Of a DNA stretch of 12,536 bases, positions 6,900 through 12,536 are shown piece after piece. Position 1 is the stretch's first letter; each line of letters starts with the position of its first letter. The translations under genes and the position numbers were made by a program. The notes below the pieces were generated by a model. The model ran no database searches, was not told where the DNA came from, and saw nothing but the letters and a program-made list of their open reading frames with translations. This stretch comes from an uncultured Lachnospiraceae bacterium. Lineage in GTDB: Bacteria; Bacillota; Clostridia; Lachnospirales; Lachnospiraceae. The stretch covers positions 1 through 12,536 of the forward strand of contig CACZOG010000259.1 in assembly GCA_902782715.1 (NCBI GenBank), in the 5' to 3' direction.

Positions 6900-8096
6900 T
6901 TATTTACCGGAACAAACGTTTTCAAAAACGCGAATCACACCTTCTGCCGTATCCTCCCATGTCGGAGGAATGTAATCTTTGGTCTTTTCAACCAATGCCT
7001 TATATTCATCTTCGTTTTTAAGAAGATGAAGAACCGTATCACCGAGTTCCTTCCAGTCGTCTTTACCGAAATATACTGCTTTATCTCCCGCTACTTCGTG
7101 GTTGATCGGAGTATCGGAAGCGATTATGGGCACTCTTCTGACCATAGCCTCAATAAGCGGCAGTCCGAAGCCTTCCGCATAGCTTGAAAATGAGAGTGCA
7201 TAAGCATGCCTGTAAAGATAATCGATCTCTTCATCATTTGCCGATTCGATACGCCACAATCCTTTTCGGTTATTGGGATTGTTTTCGATCCGGCTTATCA
7301 GATCCTCCATACCCTGTCCGACATATCCCGCAATGACTAAATTGATGTCATCCTTAAGCATATTCTCATAAGCATCAAGAAGAACCTTATGATTCTTTCT
7401 CGGTTCTATCGTGCCAACCATGATAAGATACTTTCCGGCTTCGGCAATTTCTTTTACGACATCGGAGACGTTTGTGGTTTCATTTTCGTCGCCGGCATTT
7501 GATGTGTCCTTTTTATTGGACAGGAATTTTTTAAACTCTCCTCCGAATGTAACAATGTCTATTTCGGGTGCGGTTGTTTTAAGACTCTCAGCCAGTGCTT
7601 CTATGGAATTCTTTGTCGTATTGGTTGAAACGAGAATTCTGTCCGAATAGTTGAGCACTGCACCTGTAAAGTCAACAAAATTTATTACATCGTCCATTCC
7701 GCAGAATTCAGGGAACTCGATCGGAATGATATCATGTATAAAAGGAACTATATTAACTCTCTTCTCTTTTAAAACAGGATAGAGAAAACTTCTTTTTACT
7801 CTTGTTTTCCATACCGTGTCCGAATCAAAGAATATGCTTCCTTCTTCAAACTCATCAAATGCTATAAGATCATTCGTTCTCAGTTTGTTTCTGTTTCCGG
7901 ATTTTGTCGAACAGAATTCGGCAAACTTTGCGGAATCTATTATTCTGTATTTATCTTTCTTAACATCATATTCGACGGGAACAACTTCGATCTTCTCCTC
8001 TTTGGAAAATCTCTTTACAAGCTCCATTACCACTCTCGGAATGCCCGTAAATTTGGTTCCTATCATTATCATGGAAACATCAATGTATATTTTCAT
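6900..8096 (-). CDS. GT4 glycosyltransferase 'type B'
   Basis: This 398-residue enzyme starts KIYIDVSMIMIGTKFTGIPR (2-21), followed by HDIIPIEFPEF (121-131). The donor half has the well-known VGTIEPRKNH (227-236), as found in many mannosyltransferases and related GT4 enzymes. AEGFGLPLIEAM (307-318) carries the E-X7-E pair E308/E316, followed by VPIIASD and HEVAGDKAVYF. Residues about 191-213 are a Ser/Thr/Asn/Asp-rich insertion (KKDTSNAGDENETTN) that looks like a flexible loop. The ATG at 8096 has AAAGG 6 nt upstream, 29 nt after the DUF4214-like gene. The N-terminal half matches the gene cut by the left window edge, which also follows a DUF4214-like gene. It likely adds a sugar during cytoplasmic chain assembly. 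Linkage and donor cannot be read. Confidence 0.9.
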   Translation of the reverse strand: MKIYIDVSMIMIGTKFTGIPRVVMELVKRFSKEEKIEVVPVEYDVKKDKYRIIDSAKFAEFCSTKSGNRNKLRTNDLIAFDEFEEGSIFFDSDTVWKTRVKRSFLYPVLKEKRVNIVPFIHDIIPIEFPEFCGMDDVINFVDFTGAVLNYSDRILVSTNTTKNSIEALAESLKTTAPEIDIVTFGGEFKKFLSNKKDTSNAGDENETTNVSDVVKEIAEAGKYLIMVGTIEPRKNHKVLLDAYENMLKDDINLVIAGYVGQGMEDLISRIENNPNNRKGLWRIESANDEEIDYLYRHAYALSFSSYAEGFGLPLIEAMVRRVPIIASDTPINHEVAGDKAVYFGKDDWKELGDTVLHLLKNEDEYKALVEKTKDYIPPTWEDTAEGVIRVFENVCSGK

Positions 8097-8125
8097 GAAT
8101 AACCTTTCTTATTGCCGCAATACTC

Positions 8126-8593
8126 TTACGCGAAGAGTCTGCGGATCCTGTTCTGAAGTTTTACAGGCATTTTCTTTGCAATGCTTCTTAAAAACGTGGA
8201 TGAGCTTACTGCAGATGCCATTCCGATAATGCTTCCCTTAAAGCCGGGTTTTACGGAATACGGGCATCCTTCGAATTCAACCTTCCTTATGGAATAAGCT
8301 CCCGAGTGGGCAATCTTTTTAAGTATCTCCTCTTTAGAGAAAGCTGAGTAATACTTTATCTCGTTTTCGTCGGGAAGTCTTTGGAAAACCGAAAGAAAAA
8401 CCGCGAAGAGAAAATCTTCCCCTTCGAGTTTATCAAGGTTCTCGTAACGTATTTTCCTCGTCGAGTTTTTAACCGTGCTTAAAAAGGCTTCTTCGGAGCA
8501 GATTTTTGACTGGTTTTCTTCACTCAGTCTGTTCTTAACTTCTCCGAACAAGTCTTTATATATTCGCATTTTTTCGTTATCCGAATTGTTCAT
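8126..8593 (-). CDS. Small DUF4214-like protein with basic C-terminal tail
   Basis: This 155-residue protein has a charged N-terminal part. A segment GEDFLFAVFLSVFQRLPDEN (58-77) followed by SKEEILKKIAHSGAYSIRK (86-104) resembles the DUF4214 pattern (F-x-x-x-hydrophobic pair, R-x-P-D, then a helix ending S-x-x-Y/F). DUF4214 is often found fused to glycosyltransferases or surface proteins; here it stands alone. The tail (132-155) is basic with KKMPVKLQNRIRR. No signal peptide, catalytic motif or complete membrane span is visible, though a small apolar stretch lies at 119-131. The ATG at 8593 is 9 nt after the previous stop. An AAGGA lies about 12 nt upstream, rather far, and an ATG at 8569 is an alternative. 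It is related to the protein at 482-973. Function unknown; a partner or membrane adaptor for the following type B enzyme is inference. Confidence 0.8.
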   Translation of the reverse strand: MNNSDNEKMRIYKDLFGEVKNRLSEENQSKICSEEAFLSTVKNSTRKIRYENLDKLEGEDFLFAVFLSVFQRLPDENEIKYYSAFSKEEILKKIAHSGAYSIRKVEFEGCPYSVKPGFKGSIIGMASAVSSSTFLRSIAKKMPVKLQNRIRRLFA

Positions 8594-8602
8594 GTATCTT
8601 AG

Positions 8603-9781
8603 TTATCCTTCGATTGCCGAATTAAACAGGTTCGTAAGTTTATCGACAACGATGTCCCATCTGTAATATGTATCAACGTATTCGCGGCCGAGTCTGCCCA
8701 TTTCACTTCTGACGTCCTCATGCTCAAGCATATAATTCAAGGCACCTTCAAACTCATAATAATTCTCGTAATAAAGTCCTGCGTTGCTCTTCCTGCAATG
8801 GCCTTTTAATACTTCACACTTACCATTTACGATTACGGGAGTCTCAACCTGGAAGGCTTCGAGAACCGATATCGAAAGGCTTTCGAAATGTGAAGGCAGA
8901 ATGAGAGCCGATGCGTTCAGTACGCCTGCGAATTTATCTTCCTCACTCACGAATCCGAGATTGATGATGTCTTCGTGCTTGGGAATGTCCATAACGGCCT
9001 TGCCCATTAAAAGAAGCTTAAGGTCGTTTTTGTTTCTTTCTTTGTATTTGACGAAATATTTGAAAAGATCGTCGCAGCCCTTTGAAACATCGATTCTTCC
9101 GACATAGATAATGTAATTGCCGTACTTGTTTTTGAATGCTTCTTTGTCTTCGAGCGAAACTGCGGGCATGTCAATTCCGACTGCGGTAACACAGTTTCTT
9201 ATTTCTTCGTTTTGGAAAGTTTTGTTTACGAATTCCTTTTCCTCATCGGTAAGGAAAACAATTGCCTTACACTTCTTAAAAACATCTTTATAGATGTCAA
9301 AATAAATGTAGGGTTCATCGTGTGCGGTCGGGATCAGAACCGATTTGTCAAACACCTCTCTGATTCCTCTGCATGTTGTATAGTAAAGATAAGTTACGAA
9401 AATGAAAAGATCGTAATTGTCTTTGTTTTCTTTGATGTATTCAACGATCTTGGGGCAGAAAGGGCCCTGTGCATCGATCCATTCAGACTCGTCTTTGATC
9501 GTTCTTTTAAACTGAGGATTTAATATCTCCTGCGTGATCTCGCCAAACTGCTGTGAATTTCTCTGTTTGTCATTTTCAAATCTTCTGACTGTTATTCCGT
9601 TGATCTCTTCAACGTCGGCGGGATATTTGTTCTCCCATGACACGTAATCCATAGCCTTTGTCGTGAGGATCTCAACTTCGAATTTTTCCTTAAGATGTTC
9701 GGCGATAAGTCTCGTGTAAAACTCGCTTCCGCCGACTACTTCAAGACCGTATCTTTGATTTATTAATGCTATGCGTTTCAT
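8603..9781 (-). CDS. GT4 glycosyltransferase 'type A' (first copy)
   Basis: This 392-residue GT-B fold enzyme begins KRIALINQRYGLEVVGGSE (2-20). The donor domain has IIYVGRIDVSKGC (224-236), LGFVSEEDK (275-283) and the E-X7-E block ESLSISVLE (E300/E308), then VIVNGKCEVLKGH. The paralogue at 5699-6898 shares the same order of blocks; examples are GITVRRFENDKQRN versus GVTVRRYKTDKNRN and VPTAHNE versus IPTAHDE. The ATG at 9781 lies one base after the stop of the coiled-coil gene, and AAGGA 5 nt upstream sits inside that gene's end, so the two are tightly coupled. The role is sugar transfer during cytoplasmic glycan assembly; no donor can be assigned. Confidence 0.9.
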   Translation of the reverse strand: MKRIALINQRYGLEVVGGSEFYTRLIAEHLKEKFEVEILTTKAMDYVSWENKYPADVEEINGITVRRFENDKQRNSQQFGEITQEILNPQFKRTIKDESEWIDAQGPFCPKIVEYIKENKDNYDLFIFVTYLYYTTCRGIREVFDKSVLIPTAHDEPYIYFDIYKDVFKKCKAIVFLTDEEKEFVNKTFQNEEIRNCVTAVGIDMPAVSLEDKEAFKNKYGNYIIYVGRIDVSKGCDDLFKYFVKYKERNKNDLKLLLMGKAVMDIPKHEDIINLGFVSEEDKFAGVLNASALILPSHFESLSISVLEAFQVETPVIVNGKCEVLKGHCRKSNAGLYYENYYEFEGALNYMLEHEDVRSEMGRLGREYVDTYYRWDIVVDKLTNLFNSAIEG

Positions 9782-9782
9782 A

Positions 9783-10157
9783 TTATTCCTTCTTGCTGTC
9801 TTTTAATTCTTTTTCAAGCTTGTCGATTCTTTGGTTAAGTTTCCTTATTGCCTCATCCTGTTCGCCTATATATGCGGTGAGCTGATTTATCGTTCTTACC
9901 AGTGCAACATTCATTTCGTTCTGTTTTCTTACACGGGGAAGAATGGCAAAATTAAGGAGTTTGCCCAGTCCTCTTTTTAATACTTTTCCTTTTCCCGTGG
10001 GTTCGACATGCTCGGGAATATTCCAGGAGTTATTGATTATTCCTGCATTTTTCAAATATTCTTCTTTTGAAAAGCCCTGCTCTTCTTCTTTATCCAATCC
10101 GTTTTTTACAATGTTTTCGCGGATTTCATCCATGATCTTCTCAATATTGACTTCCAT
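9783..10157 (-). CDS. Small amphipathic/coiled-coil protein resembling the N-terminus of glycan methyltransferases, without catalytic domain
   Basis: This 124-residue protein has three parts. Residues 1-36 are a charged helix (VNIEKIMDEIRENI at 3-16). Residues about 55-82 are a basic, partly apolar segment (GKVLKRGLGKLLNFAILPRV, 57-76). Residues 79-92 read QNEMNVALVRTINQ and continue into a coiled coil of heptad type to about residue 122 (KLNQRIDKLEKELK at 106-119). From memory, the I-x-x-I-M-x-x-I-R-x-x-I start and the K-K-L-x-x-x-I-x-P-x-x-x-Q-N-x-x-N block are familiar from the N-terminal regions of SAM-methyltransferase-type proteins in glycan clusters. No SAM-binding glycine motif follows here: the protein ends with a clean stop before the next gene, which has its own ribosome site. 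It is therefore stand-alone, not a frameshifted remnant as far as the sequence shows. GAGG lies about 8 nt before the ATG. A membrane-surface scaffold role is inference. Confidence 0.8.
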   Translation of the reverse strand: MEVNIEKIMDEIRENIVKNGLDKEEEQGFSKEEYLKNAGIINNSWNIPEHVEPTGKGKVLKRGLGKLLNFAILPRVRKQNEMNVALVRTINQLTAYIGEQDEAIRKLNQRIDKLEKELKDSKKE

Positions 10158-10170
10158 TTTTCATCCTCTG

Positions 10171-11337
10171 TCAGTTATTAGTATTATACACCGAATTGAA
10201 CAGTTCTATGTATCGGTTTGTGCTGTGTTCAAGACTGTATTCGCTGAAAGTATAACTTTTCTTCTCCTGCTTTTCGGCTTCCCCGATGCGCTTAATCCAC
10301 TCATCGACATCTGTCGGATCATCTACATAGTTAGCCTTTTGTCTTGTAACTTCTTCAAGGCTCGCACATTTGGTGGTAACTACTTTAGCCCCCTGCATCA
10401 TTGCTTCGACGGGAGGCATTCCGAGGCCTTCGAATGTGCTCGCAAAAAGGAACAGACTGCAGTTTCTGTAAAGCGTATCCCTTTCCTCGTCAGACACAAA
10501 ACCGGTATCAATTATAACATCTTTTACGCCTGCTTCTTCAACTTTACGGTCAAATTCTTCTTTGTTGCCGCCGACACCCGAAACGAGGAGTTTAACTTCT
10601 TTATCCGGATTTCCCTGCAGTTTGCTCATTACTTTGATAAGGGTATCAAGGTTCTTATGAGGAAGCATCGAGCTGACTGTGTAGTAATATCCGTCTTTTT
10701 CGACACCGTATTTGCCAAGGATCTCTTCGGTATTTTCATGAGCATCGTTTTGACTGTCTTTGTCGGATGCTGCTTCGTCATCATCCGTTACAATGATCGG
10801 GCTGTAGATGACGGAGATCTTGTCTTTGGCCGAAGGAAAATGTTCCGTTATATCGTCCTTACTGTAATTTGAACTGGTTACGATCTTTGCACTTGTTTCG
10901 CATGCTCTTTTCCATGATCTCTTAAAGAACATTATTCTGGCAGCAGAGAAATACTCAGGGAAATGCAGCGCCTGAAGATCGTAGATCATCGTTATATAAG
11001 GAATTCCTCCCTTTTCGGTACTTAAGCTCTTTGGCTTCGAGTACACGGGAATGAACATCATATCAACATTAAGGCTTCTCGCGAGCTTATCAAGATGCGA
11101 GTTCTCCCACGCGATCCTTTTGATCCTTTTCATGCTTTCAACATCGCAGATCTCGATGCGGATGTTGGAGTATCCTCTGTACTGAGTGAACGTATCGACG
11201 GTGTCTCGTCCCACGAAGAGAATGTATTCATTTTTATCATCATACATGCCGAATCCGTTGATGAGATTTCTGGTCGCGGACTCGGTTCCTCCACATATAT
11301 TCGGGCGTACCCAGAGGAGGTCAATGCCAATCAACAT
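10171..11337 (-). CDS. GT4 glycosyltransferase
   Basis: From the ATG at 11337 this is 388 residues. It begins LIGIDLLWVRPNICGGTES (2-20), then MIYDLQALHFPEYFS (117-131), a block seen in many mannosyl/rhamnosyl GT4 enzymes of O-antigen clusters. The donor half has VSSMLPHKNLDTLI (221-234), TGFVSDEER (278-286) and the E-X7-E block EGLGMPPVE (E303/E311). Residues about 183-205 form an Asp/Glu/Ser-rich loop. The start is set by an AGGA 8 nt upstream and by the family N-terminus. A GTG at 11391 would overlap the upstream gene and add 18 residues without family support. The stop TGA at 10173-10171 is followed after 13 nt by the coiled-coil gene. It is cytoplasmic or membrane-associated and takes part in chain assembly; donor unknown. 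Confidence 0.9.
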   Translation of the reverse strand: MLIGIDLLWVRPNICGGTESATRNLINGFGMYDDKNEYILFVGRDTVDTFTQYRGYSNIRIEICDVESMKRIKRIAWENSHLDKLARSLNVDMMFIPVYSKPKSLSTEKGGIPYITMIYDLQALHFPEYFSAARIMFFKRSWKRACETSAKIVTSSNYSKDDITEHFPSAKDKISVIYSPIIVTDDDEAASDKDSQNDAHENTEEILGKYGVEKDGYYYTVSSMLPHKNLDTLIKVMSKLQGNPDKEVKLLVSGVGGNKEEFDRKVEEAGVKDVIIDTGFVSDEERDTLYRNCSLFLFASTFEGLGMPPVEAMMQGAKVVTTKCASLEEVTRQKANYVDDPTDVDEWIKRIGEAEKQEKKSYTFSEYSLEHSTNRYIELFNSVYNTNN

Positions 11338-11345
11338 TTTTTTAT

Positions 11346-11349
11346 TCCT
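11346..11349 (-). promoter_or_regulatory. Ribosome binding site deciding the ATG at 11337
   Basis: AGGA (within CAGGAATA on the minus strand) is 8 nt before ATG 11337-11335. It falls in the 38-nt gap after the membrane protein stop (TAA 11378-11376) and supports the shorter start for the 388-residue glycosyltransferase. Confidence 0.55.
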
Positions 11350-11375
11350 GTCAAATTCTTTTATAAAACCGGGGC

Positions 11376-12536
11376 TTAATATTCCAGCCACAACTGTGTC
11401 GGGAACAGATTGCGATATACGTGAACGTTATCCCATTCGACGTTTTCAATCTCTTCCACTTTTCCTTGTGCGAAAGGAAGTTCATGGAAAGATATGATAT
11501 AATCAAAATCGCTGTATTCGCTGTAAGTCGTATTATAGTTCTTATAGATCGTCTGAAACTTCGTTGCGTTTAGATCAATGCATTCTCCGGCTGAATATGC
11601 CTCTTTTATCTGATCCTCGTTTATAACGCAGTACTCGGAGCGTACATATGTATCGATAAGCTTGTTTTCCACAAACGAAGCATCATCCACGATCAGGATA
11701 TTACCTTTTACGCCGTCAAGGTATTCGTTAAGCCTCTCGGCATTTCTGACCTGCTCTTCGGATGCGGAATAATTGAATCTGAATTCTCTGACTGCAAGTA
11801 CGGAATTGCTTAATTCAAAAACAATAAATGCGGCTATGAAATACGTCATGCACAGTTTTTTGTTTTTGGAGATCATCAAAAAGCATCCCAGTCCAAGATA
11901 TGCCAGAATCGCAATCTTAAACAATATAAATCCGTTGTTGAATACAACCGCGCCTGTGCCATCCGTGATATCGGTAAAATGGAAATCAAATGCGTAATTG
12001 TAAATTCGAAGACTCGTAAAATCTGCAATCGTATATGGGATCCTGGCATCTGCCCTGCATATGAACAATGCTGCAAATACGGCTGTCAATGTGATCAGCA
12101 TCCATTTGTGTCCGGGTTTTAGATCTTCTTTCTTATTCTCCAATGCACACAAGAATAAAACAAATGCAGGAATGACCAGAGGTGCATAATATCTCATATG
12201 CTGTCTCGGAATCGCTCTTCCTAAATCTTCGCGAACGGAAATGGTAAATCCGATCGTAACGATATTTATCGCTATACACAGAACCACCAGAATATACGAT
12301 ATCTTCTGGATATCGGAAAGATTCTTAAAAGAAATTCCCGGATAGACCAAAGTGAAGAACATGTATGCCAGGAGTAAAAAGATCACATGTACTCCGATCG
12401 CATAGAACATGTACTCCAGTTTGTAATGCGTTCCTATCTGCGATAAGCTCGTCTGATCGTACGAATTTCCCATGCTGTTAAATATGGTCAATTTTGCCAG
12501 CAGGAAACATGCTGTGAAGCATAATATAAAACCTGC
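11376..12536 (-). CDS. Multi-pass membrane protein, GT-C-like candidate (cut by right window edge)
   Basis: The frame is open to the right window edge, giving at least 386 residues; the true start lies outside. A TTG at 12491 is only an internal codon, since the codons before it continue a hydrophobic span. About seven hydrophobic spans are visible, counted from the edge: near 1-19, 41-66, 79-100, 112-132, 142-160, 195-214 and 219-239. The loop RAIPRQHMRYYAPLVIP (about 104-120) before a span resembles the R-Y-x-x-P context of GT-C membrane glycosyltransferases. The last about 145 residues form a soluble domain (ASEEQVRNAERLNEYLDG, then ILIVDDASF) ending in LWLEY. A plausible role is modification or transfer of a lipid-linked sugar outside the membrane. 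Without the N-terminal half, which would hold the catalytic Asp/Glu loop, this is tentative. Confidence 0.8.
   Translation of the reverse strand, partial: AGFILCFTACFLLAKLTIFNSMGNSYDQTSLSQIGTHYKLEYMFYAIGVHVIFLLLAYMFFTLVYPGISFKNLSDIQKISYILVVLCIAINIVTIGFTISVREDLGRAIPRQHMRYYAPLVIPAFVLFLCALENKKEDLKPGHKWMLITLTAVFAALFICRADARIPYTIADFTSLRIYNYAFDFHFTDITDGTGAVVFNNGFILFKIAILAYLGLGCFLMISKNKKLCMTYFIAAFIVFELSNSVLAVREFRFNYSASEEQVRNAERLNEYLDGVKGNILIVDDASFVENKLIDTYVRSEYCVINEDQIKEAYSAGECIDLNATKFQTIYKNYNTTYSEYSDFDYIISFHELPFAQGKVEEIENVEWDNVHVYRNLFPTQLWLEY

Noticed and set aside
6899..6925. TTG start at 6925 extending the type A glycosyltransferase by nine residues
   Set aside because: The extension overlaps the upstream gene, has no ribosome site and is not matched in the paralogue, whose N-terminus aligns from the ATG at 6898.
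9783..10157. The coiled-coil gene as a frameshifted remnant of a longer methyltransferase
   Set aside because: It ends in a clean stop, and the next gene starts one base later as a complete glycosyltransferase with its own ribosome site. No catalytic remnant is visible in any frame.
9943..10872. Open frame of 309 codons on the plus strand
   Set aside because: It lies fully antisense to the 10171-11337 glycosyltransferase and the coiled-coil gene, both with family motifs and ribosome sites. Its translation has no recognisable motif.
11338..11391. GTG start at 11391 for the 388-residue glycosyltransferase
   Set aside because: It overlaps the end of the membrane protein gene. The ATG at 11337 has AGGA 8 nt upstream and the family-typical beginning.

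Overview
The window is about 12.5 kb of a cell-surface polysaccharide locus. All recognisable genes lie on the minus strand, so transcription runs from high to low coordinates. Gene gaps are at most about 95 nt, and several junctions overlap or nearly touch (TAATG, ATGA, 1-2 nt gaps), so this looks like one long operon or a few nested ones. The organism is probably a Gram-positive Firmicute of the Lachnospiraceae/Butyrivibrio type. That rests on fairly low GC by eye, Shine-Dalgarno sites of the GGAGG/AAGGA type, Lys/Glu-rich proteins and the style of the glycosyltransferases. It is an impression, not a proof.

Layout in the direction of transcription. (1) 12536-11376: C-terminal part of a multi-pass membrane protein, possibly a GT-C type enzyme, cut by the right edge. 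(2) 11337-10171: GT4 glycosyltransferase. (3) 10157-9783: small protein with an amphipathic stretch and a coiled coil, resembling the non-catalytic N-terminal region of some glycan methyltransferases. (4) 9781-8603: GT4 enzyme of 'type A'. (5) 8593-8126: small DUF4214-like protein. (6) 8096-6900: GT4 enzyme of 'type B'. (7) 6898-5699: second type A GT4, a paralogue of the 9781-8603 gene. (8) 5626-4550: mannose-1-phosphate guanylyltransferase (manC). (9) 4464-3205: another GT4 with a basic amphipathic N-terminus. (10) 3111-2329: ABC transporter permease (Wzm), with a near-consensus promoter directly in front. (11) 2329-977: ABC ATPase (Wzt) with a C-terminal carbohydrate-binding-type domain and a long acidic linker. 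(12) 973-482: second small DUF4214-like protein. (13) 485-1: N-terminal part of a second type B GT4, cut by the left edge.

The likely joint role is as follows. ManC makes GDP-mannose. A set of cytoplasmic, membrane-associated GT4 enzymes uses it, possibly with other sugars, to build a glycan on a lipid carrier. Wzm/Wzt exports the finished chain, with the Wzt C-terminal domain probably reading the chain end. The membrane protein at the right edge may modify the glycan outside the membrane.

The most unusual part is a set of three small stand-alone non-catalytic proteins placed directly before glycosyltransferases. Two of them form a duplicated module (DUF4214-like protein followed by a type B GT4). 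They share a short basic amphipathic motif with the N-terminus of the 4464-3205 glycosyltransferase. I propose, as inference, that they act as membrane adaptors or scaffolds for the assembly enzymes. I saw no RNA genes, CRISPR arrays, insertion sequences or clear intrinsic terminators.
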